In this document: piece by piece, positions 27,084 to 38,219 of the stretch | Position numbering within the stretch: position 1 is the first letter of the stretch | How the letters are laid out: each line of letters starts with the position of its first letter | From: Burkholderiales bacterium | GTDB lineage: Bacteria; Pseudomonadota; Gammaproteobacteria; Burkholderiales; Burkholderiaceae_C | Reading direction: 5' to 3' | Assembly (NCBI GenBank): GCA_021414305.1 | Contig: JAIOOS010000027.1 | Location: 1-64,000, forward strand | Length of the DNA: 64,000 nucleotides | Program-made: the position numbers and the translations under genes | The notes under the pieces: model-generated | Told to the model about the DNA's origin: nothing | What the model saw: only the letters and a program-made list of their open reading frames with translations | Database searches by the model: none

Positions 27084-28463
27084 ATGAGCGCCGACCTGAC
27101 TGACGCCCGGGCCTGCGTGCTGGACCGGCGCACCGGCGCGACCGCCCTGATCGAGCGTTCGATCGCCGCCGCCGAGGCGCCCGCCTGCGTCCACGCCTTC
27201 CTGGCGACCCGCTTCGAGGCCGCTCGCGCCGCCGCCGCGGCGGCCGACCGCGCCGTCGCCGAAGGCCGCGACCCCGGGTCGCTCGCCGGCCTGGCGCTGT
27301 CGATCAAGGATCTGTTCGACGTTGCCGACGAGCCGACCCGCGCCGCCTCGATCGTCCTCGCCGATGCGCCTCCGGCCCTGGAAGACGCCCCCGCCGTCGC
27401 CCGCCTGCGCGCGGCCGGCGCGGCCTTCATCGGCAGAACGAACATGTCGGAGTTCGCCTTCTCCGGCGTCGGCATCAATCCGCACCACGGCACGCCGGCC
27501 AACCCGGTCACCGCCCGGCTCGATCCGACGCCGCGCATCCCCGGCGGCTCGACCTCGGGCGGGGCGGTCTCGGTCGCGGCCGGCGCCGCCTGGGCGGCGC
27601 TCGGTTCCGACACCGGCGGCTCGATCCGCATCCCCGCGGCGCTGCAGGGCATCGTCGGCTTCAAGGGCACGGCGCGGCGGGTGCCGATCGACGGCGCCGT
27701 GCCGCTGTCGACGACGCTCGACACGGTCTCGGCGATGACGCTCTCGGTGCGCGACGCGGTGCTGCTGCACGAAGTGCTCGCCGGGCGCCGCGTCGCCCTG
27801 GCCGGCAAGCCACTCGGCGCCAGCCGCTTCGCCGTTCCGCGCACGATCATGCTCGACGGGCTGGAGCCTGGCGTGGCCCGCGCCTTCGACCGCGCCCTCT
27901 CGGCCCTCTCCGCGGCCGGCGCGACGATCGAGTCGATCGAGCTGCCCCTGCTCGGCGAGATCGCGGCGATCAACGCCGGCGGCGGCTTCGCCGCCGCCGA
28001 GAGCCGGACCTGGCACCGCAAGCTGCTCGCCGCCCATGGCAGCGACTACGACCCGCGGGTCGCCCTGCGCATTCGTCGTGGCGAGGCCATGTCCGCGGCC
28101 GACTACATCGAGCTGCTCGCGGCGCGCCGCAGCTGGATCCTGCGCATGGAGGCGGCGCTCGCCCCCTACGACGCCCTGCTCTCGCCGACCGTGCCGATGG
28201 TCGCGCCGGCTATCGAGCCGCTCCGCACCGACGACGCAGCGTTCTTCGCGGCCAACGGCCTGCTGCTGCGCAATCCCTCGGTCGTCAACCTGCTCGACGG
28301 CTGCGCCCTCAGCCTGCCGTGTGAGGCCGAAGGCGAGCTGCCGGCCGGGCTGATGCTCTGGGCCGCGGCGATGCAGGACGACGCCATCCTCGACGCCTCG
28401 CTCGCGGTCGAGGCCGCGCTCGCCCCGGTCCGGTCCGACGTGCCCGCCGCGACGTCGCGCTGA
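27084..28463 (+). CDS. Amidase signature family protein
   Basis: Hydrolase of the amidase-signature family with a Ser-cisSer-Lys triad, 459 residues from ATG 27084. Lys75 lies in LSIKDLFDV, the glycine/serine loop is IPGGSTSGGAVSV (Ser156/Ser158), and the nucleophile is Ser180 in GSDTGGSIRIPAAL. FIGRTNMSEFAFSGVGINPH is also typical. Family members act on amides such as aliphatic amides, urea derivatives or Glu-tRNA; this one is not accompanied by gatB/gatC, so it is not the tRNA amidotransferase subunit. The frame is open upstream to 26976 but without a better start. The next gene begins two bases after its stop. Confidence 0.88.
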   Translation: MSADLTDARACVLDRRTGATALIERSIAAAEAPACVHAFLATRFEAARAAAAAADRAVAEGRDPGSLAGLALSIKDLFDVADEPTRAASIVLADAPPALEDAPAVARLRAAGAAFIGRTNMSEFAFSGVGINPHHGTPANPVTARLDPTPRIPGGSTSGGAVSVAAGAAWAALGSDTGGSIRIPAALQGIVGFKGTARRVPIDGAVPLSTTLDTVSAMTLSVRDAVLLHEVLAGRRVALAGKPLGASRFAVPRTIMLDGLEPGVARAFDRALSALSAAGATIESIELPLLGEIAAINAGGGFAAAESRTWHRKLLAAHGSDYDPRVALRIRRGEAMSAADYIELLAARRSWILRMEAALAPYDALLSPTVPMVAPAIEPLRTDDAAFFAANGLLLRNPSVVNLLDGCALSLPCEAEGELPAGLMLWAAAMQDDAILDASLAVEAALAPVRSDVPAATSR

Positions 28464-28464
28464 C

Positions 28465-29820
28465 ATGCGCGTCGCAGTCATCGGGGCCGGCGTGATCGGC
28501 GTGACGACGGCGTACGAGCTCGGCGCCGACGGTCATGAGGTGACCGTGTTCGAGCGCCGCGGCACGGTCGCCGCCGAATCGAGCTTCGCCAACGCCGGGC
28601 TGGTCGCCCCCGGCTACGTCTCGCCCTGGTCGGCGCCCGGCATGCCGGGCAAGGTGCTCTCGCACCTCTTCAGCAAGCACGCGCCGGTGCGTTTCGGCGG
28701 CGCCCCCGACCTCGCCACGATCGGCTGGCTCTGGCGCTGGTGGCGCGCGTGCAAGCCGGCAACCTATCGCGCCAACCGGGCGCGCATGCATCGCCTCGCC
28801 CACTTCAGCCGCGAGCGGCTGCACGAGCTGACCGCGCGCCTGCACCTCGACTTCGAGCGCGCTGACGGCTTTCTCGTTCTGCTCCGCTCGGCCAAGGACC
28901 TGGCGATGGCCGAGCCCGGCATCCGCGCGCTCGCCGAGCTCGGCGTCGCGCCGCAGGTGCTCGACGCGGCCGGCTGCCGTCGGATCGAACCCGGTCTCAA
29001 TCCCGAGACCGAGCTGCATGCCGGCGTCTACTCCAAGGACGACGAGGTCGGCAACTGCCGCGAGTTCTCGCACCTGCTGCGCAAGGAGGCGGCGCGGATC
29101 GGGGTGCGGTTCCGCTTCGAGATGCAGGTCGAGCGGATCGTTGCCGGTTCGCGGCCCGGCCTCGTGGTCGCCCGCACGCCGGGGGATCCGCGCGATGCGG
29201 CGGCCGGCTCGCGCGCCGACGTCAGCGGCTGGACCACGACCGAGCCCGAGGAAGAGATCGACGGCGAGGTGGGCTTCGACGCCGTCGTCGTCTGCGCCGC
29301 GATGGGCTCGGAGAAGCTGCTGCGACCCCTCGGCATCCGTCTGCCGCTGCAGCCGGTCTACGGCTACTCGGTGACCGCGCCGCTCCGCCACGACGACCAG
29401 CACCTGCACCGCGAGCCGCGCGCGGCGCTGATGGACGAGCGCTACAAGGTCGCGATCAGCCGCTTCGGCAACCGGGTCCGCGTTGCCGGCAGCGCCGAGA
29501 TCGGCGGCCGCCTCGACCGGCAGAGCGAAGCCGCCCAGCGAACCCTCGACAAGGTGCTCGACGACTGGTTTCCCGGCGTGACGCAGCGCGGCCAGGCGCA
29601 GCGCTGGAAGGGCGCGCGGCCGATGCTGCCGGACGGGCCGCCTGTCCTCGGGCCGAGCGGGGCCGAAGGGGTGTGGCTCAATCTCGGCCACGGCGGCAGC
29701 GGCTGGGCCCTGTCCTGCGGCTCGGCGAAGCTGGTCGCCGACTCGGTGGCCGGGCGCACCAATCCGATCGGCATCGACGGCCTGGGCATCGAGCGGCTCT
29801 GGCGGCGCGGAGGGAAGTGA
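28465..29820 (+). CDS. dadA: D-amino acid dehydrogenase, DadA-like
   Basis: FAD-dependent oxidative deaminase that feeds electrons to the respiratory chain from the inner face of the inner membrane. It has 451 residues. The N-terminal FAD motif is VAVIGAGVIGVTTAYEL, followed by SSFANAGLVAPGYVSPWSAPG and KHAPVRF, close to E. coli DadA. The C-terminal region has YGYSVTAPL, RVAGSAEIGG, and the FAD-binding NLGHGGSGWALSCGSAKL. About 20 extra residues around 237-260 (DAAAGSRADVSGWTTTEPEE) look like a lineage insertion. Tight spacing with the amidase and the NAD(P)HX repair gene suggests one operon. Confidence 0.9.
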   Translation: MRVAVIGAGVIGVTTAYELGADGHEVTVFERRGTVAAESSFANAGLVAPGYVSPWSAPGMPGKVLSHLFSKHAPVRFGGAPDLATIGWLWRWWRACKPATYRANRARMHRLAHFSRERLHELTARLHLDFERADGFLVLLRSAKDLAMAEPGIRALAELGVAPQVLDAAGCRRIEPGLNPETELHAGVYSKDDEVGNCREFSHLLRKEAARIGVRFRFEMQVERIVAGSRPGLVVARTPGDPRDAAAGSRADVSGWTTTEPEEEIDGEVGFDAVVVCAAMGSEKLLRPLGIRLPLQPVYGYSVTAPLRHDDQHLHREPRAALMDERYKVAISRFGNRVRVAGSAEIGGRLDRQSEAAQRTLDKVLDDWFPGVTQRGQAQRWKGARPMLPDGPPVLGPSGAEGVWLNLGHGGSGWALSCGSAKLVADSVAGRTNPIGIDGLGIERLWRRGGK

Positions 29821-29821
29821 G

Positions 29822-31363
29822 ATGGAGCACGACAGCGGCCTGAGCCTGATCCGTCGCGTCGACGCCTCGCGCGCTCGCGAGCCGCTGTTCAGCGTCGCCT
29901 CGACCCGGCGGATCGAGGCCGCGGCCTTGAGCGGCCTGCCCCCCTTCACGCTGATGGCCCGCGCTGGCGACGCGGTCGCCCGGCTGGCGCTGGCGCTCGC
30001 GCCGCATGCGAGGCGCGTCCTCGTCCTCGCCGGTCCCGGCAACAACGGTGGCGACGGCATCGAGGCCGCAACCCGTCTGCGCGCGCTCGGCAAGGACGCG
30101 GTGGTCGTGCTGGTCGGCGATGCCGCTGCCCTGCCGGCCGATGCGGCTACCGCTCACGCCCGCGCGCGGCAGGCCGGGGTGCCGATCTCCACATGGTCGG
30201 CCGAGGCGGCTTCGCGCGCGGACTTCGGCCTGGTCATCGACGCGCTGCTGGGCATCGGCGCGTCGCGGCCGCCCGCCGGCGACCTGGCGGCGGCGATCGC
30301 GCTCGCCGCGGCGCACGCCGGCCGCGGCGTTCCGGTGCTCGCCGTCGACGTTCCCTCGGGCCTCGATCCGGACCACGGCCAGCCGCTCGGAGACGCCTGC
30401 ATCGCGGCGCAGCACACGCTCGCCCTCATCGGCGCGCGCCCGGGCCTCTTCACCGCGTCGGGCCGCGACCACGCAGGCATCGTCTGGACCGATGCGCTCG
30501 GTCTTGCGCTCGAGCCCGAGTCGCCCGATGCGTGGCTGGTCGGGGCCAGCGAGATCGCGCGCGGCCAGTCGCCGCGCCGCCACGCACAGCACAAGGGCAG
30601 CTTCGGCGACGTCGCCATCGTCGGCGGCGCCACGGGCATGGCGGGCGCGGCCGTGCTCGCGGCCCGCGCGGCGCATGCGGCCGGCGCCGGCCGGGTGTTC
30701 CTCGACCTGCTCGACGCCGGCGCCGCCGGGCTCGCCCTCGATCCCGAGCGGCCCGAGCTGATGCTGCGCGCCGGCTGGTGGCAGGGCGCGGCGGAAGCGA
30801 TCGAGCAAAGCACGGTTGTCTGCGGCTGCGGCGCCGGCGACGCGGTGCGTGCCGCCCTGCCCCGCCTGATGGCCCTCGCGCCGCGCCTCGTTCTCGACGC
30901 CGATGCGCTGAACGCGATCGCTGCCGACAGCGCCCTGCAGGCGACGCTCGCGGCACGTGCCGGGCGCGATCGCGCGACCATCCTGACGCCGCATCCGCTC
31001 GAGGCGGCGCGGCTCCTGGGATCGAGCACCGGCGAGGTCCAGGCCGACCGCCTTGCCGCCGCGCGCGCGCTCGCCGAGCGCTTCCGCGCGACCGTGGTGC
31101 TGAAAGGCTCGGGCAGCGTGATCGCCGCGGCCGGAGAGCTGCCACGGATCAATGCCACCGGCAACGCCTCGCTCGCCACCGCCGGCACCGGCGACGTGCT
31201 CGCCGGTTGGATCGGCGGCCGCTGGCGGACCGGCGCGGCCGCCTTCGAGGTGGCCACGCTCGGCGTCGCGGAGCACGGCGCCGCGGCCGAGCCGGAGCAG
31301 CCCGGGGCGCTGCGCGCCGCCGAACTCGTCGAGCGGCTCTACGGGCGGTCACGCGACCGCTGA
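29822..31363 (+). CDS. nnr: Bifunctional NAD(P)HX epimerase / ADP-dependent NAD(P)HX dehydratase
   Basis: Repairs hydrated NADH and NADPH. It is a fusion of 513 residues. Residues about 25-240 are the epimerase (YjeF_N) domain with AGPGNNGGDGIEAATRL at 70-86 and VPVLAVDVPSGLDPDHG. Residues about 255-505 are the ribokinase-like dehydratase, with KGSFGDVAIVGGATGMAGA, VLDADALNAIA, ILTPHPLEAARLLG and the nucleotide-site motif NASLATAGTGDVLAGWIGG. Fused forms are the usual bacterial arrangement. It starts one base after dadA and converges with the SDR gene after 42 bases. Confidence 0.95.
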   Translation: MEHDSGLSLIRRVDASRAREPLFSVASTRRIEAAALSGLPPFTLMARAGDAVARLALALAPHARRVLVLAGPGNNGGDGIEAATRLRALGKDAVVVLVGDAAALPADAATAHARARQAGVPISTWSAEAASRADFGLVIDALLGIGASRPPAGDLAAAIALAAAHAGRGVPVLAVDVPSGLDPDHGQPLGDACIAAQHTLALIGARPGLFTASGRDHAGIVWTDALGLALEPESPDAWLVGASEIARGQSPRRHAQHKGSFGDVAIVGGATGMAGAAVLAARAAHAAGAGRVFLDLLDAGAAGLALDPERPELMLRAGWWQGAAEAIEQSTVVCGCGAGDAVRAALPRLMALAPRLVLDADALNAIAADSALQATLAARAGRDRATILTPHPLEAARLLGSSTGEVQADRLAAARALAERFRATVVLKGSGSVIAAAGELPRINATGNASLATAGTGDVLAGWIGGRWRTGAAAFEVATLGVAEHGAAAEPEQPGALRAAELVERLYGRSRDR

Positions 31364-31405
31364 CCGGCGAGCGGCCGTCGCCGCGCGCTGCAGGCCGACT
31401 CGCGC

Positions 31406-32320
31406 CTAGCCTGCGGCGCGCATCGCCTTGCCGACCTCGAGGGTGCCCTGCGCGGCGCCGCTCTCGGGGACGGCATCGCCGTGGCGGTCGGAGATCGCCT
31501 CCCAGCCCGCGACGACCTGCTCGGCGGCGTCGGCGGCGTGGCCGACATGGATGCCTTGCGTCATCGTGACGTAGGCGCGCTCGAACCCGCCGGCGCCGGC
31601 GCACAGGATCGCGCGTGTCGGCGCGTCCTCGGCGACGAGCGCGAGCAGGCCGGGCGTGACCGAGCCGGGCTCGAGCAGCTTCAGCACGGCCTCGGGCATC
31701 AGGCCCGCGGTCATGCGCGTCGCCGCCGTCGGCGCCAGGCAATTGACGCGGATGTCGTATTTCTGGCCCTCGAGCGAAAGCGTCTGCATCAGGCCCACCA
31801 GCGCCATCTTGGCGGCGCCGTAGTTCGCCTGGCCGAAGTTCCCATAGAGACCGGTGGACGACGTCGTCATGACGATCCGCCCGTACTTCTGCTCGCGCAT
31901 CACCTCCCAGACGGCCTTGGTGCAATGCACCGCACCCATCAGGTGAACTTCCAGCACCAGACGGAAGTCGTCGAGCTCCATCTTGGCGAAGCTCTTGTCG
32001 CGCAGGATGCCGGCGTTGTTGACGAGGATGTCGACCCGACCCCACTCGCCCATGGCCGCCTGCACCATCGCCTGCACCGCAGCGTAGTCGGTCACCGAGG
32101 CGGCGCTGGCGATCGCCTTGCCGCCGGCGGCACGGATCTCCTCGACCACCGCGTTTGCGGCGGTCGGCGTGCCGCCGTTGCCATCGAGCGTGCCGCCCAG
32201 GTCGTTAACGACCACCGCCGCGCCGCGCGCCGCCAGCGCCAGCGCATGCAGCCGGCCGAGGCCGCCGCCCGCGCCGGTGACGATCGCCACTCTTCCATCG
32301 AATCGAATCGACATCTTCAT
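31406..32320 (-). CDS. Short-chain dehydrogenase/reductase (17-beta-HSD type 4-like)
   Basis: NAD(P)-dependent oxidoreductase of 304 residues. The cofactor motif is TGAGGGLG at 15-22, NNAGILRD follows near 101, and the active site is Ser154/155, Tyr167 and Lys171 in ANYGAAKMAL. The length and the VVVNDLGGTLDG and MSFAKM-like (RDKSFAKMELDDF) blocks resemble the 3-hydroxyacyl-CoA dehydrogenase part of peroxisomal multifunctional enzyme type 2, so a role in acyl-CoA or side-chain beta-oxidation is likely, though not proven. GGGAG just upstream supports the first ATG. It lies 28 bases after rnr and is probably co-transcribed with it. Confidence 0.88.
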   Translation of the reverse strand: MKMSIRFDGRVAIVTGAGGGLGRLHALALAARGAAVVVNDLGGTLDGNGGTPTAANAVVEEIRAAGGKAIASAASVTDYAAVQAMVQAAMGEWGRVDILVNNAGILRDKSFAKMELDDFRLVLEVHLMGAVHCTKAVWEVMREQKYGRIVMTTSSTGLYGNFGQANYGAAKMALVGLMQTLSLEGQKYDIRVNCLAPTAATRMTAGLMPEAVLKLLEPGSVTPGLLALVAEDAPTRAILCAGAGGFERAYVTMTQGIHVGHAADAAEQVVAGWEAISDRHGDAVPESGAAQGTLEVGKAMRAAG

Positions 32321-32348
32321 TTCTCTCCCGTTTGAAATTCGGCGGAGG

Positions 32349-34616
32349 CTAGCGTCGGCTCGCGCCGCGAGGCGCGCCCCGCGTGCCGCCCGACTTGCGC
32401 GTCGCCGGCTTGCCGGCGCGCGAAGGCAGGAGGGTCGCGCCGGAGCGAGCCCGTGCCTTCGCCTTGGTGGCGGCCTTGACCGCGCGGTCGGCCTGCTTGA
32501 GGGCCACGATCTCGCTCGTCGCCGCGTCGTTGGCGTTTGCCTTGTCGCGCTTGGTGCGCGGCAGGACGAGCTCCTCGCCCTCGCGGACCATGCGAAAGTC
32601 GATCTTGCGGCCGTCGAGATCGACCCGGCTGACCTGCACCCGCACCCGGCTGCCGATCACGTAGCGCATCCCGCTGCGCTCGCCGCGCAGCTCCTGCTTG
32701 ACCTCGTCGAAGCGGAAGTACTCGCCGCCCAGCTCGGTGATGTGCACCAGGCCTTCGACATACAGGCCGTCGAGGGTGACGAACAGGCCGAAGCTCGTGA
32801 CCGCGCTGACCGTGCCGCCGTATTCCTCGCCGAGGTGCTCGCGCATGTAGCGGCACTTGAGCCAGGCTTCGACGTCGCGCGAGGCTTCGTCGGCGCGCCG
32901 CTCGTTGGCGCTGCAATGCGCGCCGGCCACTTCCCACGACTCGAGCTCGCCGCCGGGCACCAGCACCGGCGCCGCCGGCAAGCCCTTTGCTTCCTTGGCG
33001 TCGCGGGCGGCCTTCGCCGCCTTGGCCGCCTTGGCGGGCACCGGTCGGGTGTTGCCGGCACGCGAGGCGAGCATGTAGCGCTTGCCGCCGATCAGCGCCT
33101 TGATGACGCGGTGCACCAGCAGGTCGGGGTAGCGCCGGATCGGGCTGGTGAAGTGGGTGTAGGCCTCGTAGGCCAAGCCGAAGTGGCCGCTGTTGGTGCC
33201 GGTGTAGATCGCCTGCTGCATCGAGCGCAGCAGCATCGAGTGGATCTGCGCCGCGTCTGGCCGGTCCTTGGTCGCCTGGGCGACCGCCTGGAATTCGGCC
33301 GGCGCCGGATCGTCGCCGATCGACAGGCCCAGGCCGAGCGCCTTCAGGTAGTTCTGCAGCAGCGTCCGCTTCTCCGGCGTCGGCCCCTCGTGCACGCGGT
33401 AGAGCGCCGGGTGCTTGGCGCGGGCAATGAAGTCGGCCGAGCAGACGTTGGCGGCGAGCATCGACTCCTCGATCAGCCGGTGCGCCTCGGTGCGGGTACG
33501 GGGCACGATCTTGTCGATGCGGCCGTTCTCGTCGCACAGGATCTGCGTCTCGGTGGTCTCGAAGTCGATCGCGCCGCGCTTGACCCGCGCCTTGAGCAAG
33601 GCGCGGTAGGCGTCGTGCAGGTCGAGGAGCTGCGGCACCCGCGCCTCGCGACGTGCCGCCTCGGGGCCGCGGGTATTGGCGAGGATCGCCGCGACCTCGG
33701 TGTAGGTGAAGCGCGCCGCCGAGCGGATCACCGAGGGGAAGAACTGGTAGGCGTGGATCTCGCCGTCGCTGGTGACCAGCATGTCGCAGACCATCGCCAG
33801 CCGATCGACGTCGGGGTTCAGCGAACACAGGCCGTTCGAGATCTTCTCCGGCAGCATCGGGATCACCCGGCGCGGGAAGTAGACCGAGGTGGCGCGCTCG
33901 TAGGCGTCGGCGTCGAGCGGCTCGCCCGGCTTCACGTAGTGGCTCACGTCGGCGATCGCGACCACCAGGCGCCAGCCCTTGCCGCGGCCGACCTTGGCCG
34001 GCTCGCAGTAGACGGCATCGTCGAAGTCGCGCGCGTCCTCGCCGTCGATCGTCACCAGCGGCACGTCTGTGAGGTCGATCCGGCCCTTCTTGTCGGCGGC
34101 GCCCACCGTGTCGGGCAGCGCCGCGGCCTGCGCCAGGGTGGCCTCCGAGAACACGTGCGGCACCTCGTACTTGCGGACCGCGATCTCGATCTCCATGCCG
34201 GGATCGTCGATCTCGCCGAGCACCTCGGTGACGCGGCCGAGCGGCTGCGAATGCAGCGAGGGCGGCTCGGTCAGCTCGATCGCGACCACCTGGCCGGCGG
34301 TGGCCCCGGCCACGGCGTTGCGCGGCACGATGATGTCCTGGCCGTAGCGCTTGTCTTCCGGCGCGACCAGCCAGATGCCGCTTTCGTGCAGCAGCCGGCC
34401 GATGATCGGCGCCTTCTTGCGCTCGATGATCTCGAGCACGCGGCCCTCGGGCCGGCCCTTCTTGTCGTAGCGGACGATGCGCGCCTTGACCTTGTCGTGG
34501 TGCAGCACCGCGCGCATTTCCTGCGGCGAGAGATACAGGTCGGGGAGTCCGCTCTCGCGGACGATGAAACCGTGGCCGTCGCGGTGGCCGAATACCGTGC
34601 CCTCCACTTCGGCCAT
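32349..34616 (-). CDS. rnr: Ribonuclease R lacking the N-terminal helix-turn-helix
   Basis: Processive 3'-5' exoribonuclease of the RNase II/RNB family that degrades structured RNA and works with SmpB/tmRNA in quality control. From ATG 34614-34616 it has 755 residues (E. coli has 813). Domains: two cold-shock domains (EGTVFGHRDGHGFIV; RVTEVLGEIDDPGMEI), the RNB catalytic domain (GEDARDFDDAVY, IADVSHYVKPG, ISNGLCSLNPDVDRL), an S1 domain (GTVSAVTSFGLFVTLDGLYV), and a basic C-terminal tail of about 50 residues. The winged-helix segment of about 80 residues that normally comes first is absent. The frame upstream shows no good start, and a tRNA gene on the other strand begins 76 bases upstream. 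Confidence 0.93.
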   Translation of the reverse strand: MAEVEGTVFGHRDGHGFIVRESGLPDLYLSPQEMRAVLHHDKVKARIVRYDKKGRPEGRVLEIIERKKAPIIGRLLHESGIWLVAPEDKRYGQDIIVPRNAVAGATAGQVVAIELTEPPSLHSQPLGRVTEVLGEIDDPGMEIEIAVRKYEVPHVFSEATLAQAAALPDTVGAADKKGRIDLTDVPLVTIDGEDARDFDDAVYCEPAKVGRGKGWRLVVAIADVSHYVKPGEPLDADAYERATSVYFPRRVIPMLPEKISNGLCSLNPDVDRLAMVCDMLVTSDGEIHAYQFFPSVIRSAARFTYTEVAAILANTRGPEAARREARVPQLLDLHDAYRALLKARVKRGAIDFETTETQILCDENGRIDKIVPRTRTEAHRLIEESMLAANVCSADFIARAKHPALYRVHEGPTPEKRTLLQNYLKALGLGLSIGDDPAPAEFQAVAQATKDRPDAAQIHSMLLRSMQQAIYTGTNSGHFGLAYEAYTHFTSPIRRYPDLLVHRVIKALIGGKRYMLASRAGNTRPVPAKAAKAAKAARDAKEAKGLPAAPVLVPGGELESWEVAGAHCSANERRADEASRDVEAWLKCRYMREHLGEEYGGTVSAVTSFGLFVTLDGLYVEGLVHITELGGEYFRFDEVKQELRGERSGMRYVIGSRVRVQVSRVDLDGRKIDFRMVREGEELVLPRTKRDKANANDAATSEIVALKQADRAVKAATKAKARARSGATLLPSRAGKPATRKSGGTRGAPRGASRR

Positions 34617-34647
34617 CAGCTCGTTGCCGATGGTCGCGGGGGTCGTC

Positions 34648-34675
34648 TTGGATGTTGTCGCTTTGATGATAAAGT
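34648..34675 (+). promoter_or_regulatory. Candidate promoter of the tRNA-Leu gene
   Basis: TTGGAT (34648-34653), a 16-base spacer, then TAAAGT (34670-34675), each matching four of six consensus positions. Transcription would begin about 10 bases before the tRNA. It lies in the 76-base gap to the divergent rnr start. Confidence 0.35.
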
Positions 34676-34692
34676 CCGTGGTTGCCTGAGAT

Positions 34693-34777
<85 letters not shown>

Positions 34778-34805
34778 AGATGAATGAAAAGATTGAGTGA
34801 CATGT

Positions 34806-34828
34806 AGCCCGCTTCGGCGGGCTTTTTG
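34806..34828 (+). terminator. Intrinsic terminator after tRNA-Leu
   Basis: AGCCCGC, tetraloop TTCG, GCGGGCT, then a run of T. The stem is perfect over seven pairs with a stable UUCG loop. It lies 28 bases after the tRNA and between it and the convergent phosphoribosyltransferase gene. The T-run is on the plus strand only. Confidence 0.92.
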
Positions 34829-34878
34829 TTGCCCGGATCGCAAGCGATGTACTGACGCAAGAGAGCGGCGGGCAGGCA

Positions 34879-35400
34879 TCAGATGACGAACTTCTTCGCC
34901 AGTCCGTCGGGGCGAAGGTCGTCGTATTCCTCGAACGGCTGATGGATCCACGGGCTCGTGGGCAGCAGTTCGACGTGGTAGTCGGGCGTGTAGCTCGAGA
35001 CGCCCTTGGTCCAGAGCACCGCCGAGCGCAGCTCGGCGATCGAGGGCATGCCGCGCAGCCGGTCGACCACCGCGCGCAGGGTGATTCCGGAATCGGCCAG
35101 GTCGTCGACCAGCAGCACCCGGCCGGCCAGCTCGCCGCGCGGCATGGTGATGTACTTGGCCATGTCCAGCCGCCCCTGGATCGTGCCCGCGTCGGACCGG
35201 TACGAGCTCGTCGACATGATCGCCAGCGGCTTGTCGAACACCCGGGACAGCACGTCGCCGGGACGCATGCCGCCGCGCGCCAGGCACAGGATCTGGTCGA
35301 ACGCCCAGCCCGACGCATGGATCTTGAGCGCCAGGCGCTCGATCAGCATGTGGTACTCGTCCCAGGAAACGTAGAGATGTTTGCCGTCGTCGGTGAGCAT
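34879..35400 (-). CDS. Purine-type phosphoribosyltransferase
   Basis: Type I phosphoribosyltransferase of 173 residues from ATG 35398-35400, resembling xanthine/hypoxanthine-guanine enzymes (Gpt-like). The PRPP-binding signature is VLLVDDLADSGITLR; the N-terminal part has LCLARGGMRPGDVLSR and SSYRSDAG. The base specificity cannot be decided. It lies 31 bases after purA, which fits a purine salvage role. Genes of this family follow purA in many betaproteobacteria. Confidence 0.88.
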   Translation of the reverse strand: MLTDDGKHLYVSWDEYHMLIERLALKIHASGWAFDQILCLARGGMRPGDVLSRVFDKPLAIMSTSSYRSDAGTIQGRLDMAKYITMPRGELAGRVLLVDDLADSGITLRAVVDRLRGMPSIAELRSAVLWTKGVSSYTPDYHVELLPTSPWIHQPFEEYDDLRPDGLAKKFVI

Positions 35401-35431
35401 GCGGTTCGTCTCGGGCGGGCAGTGGGAAGAG

Positions 35432-38216
<2,785 letters not shown>

Positions 38217-38219
38217 AGG

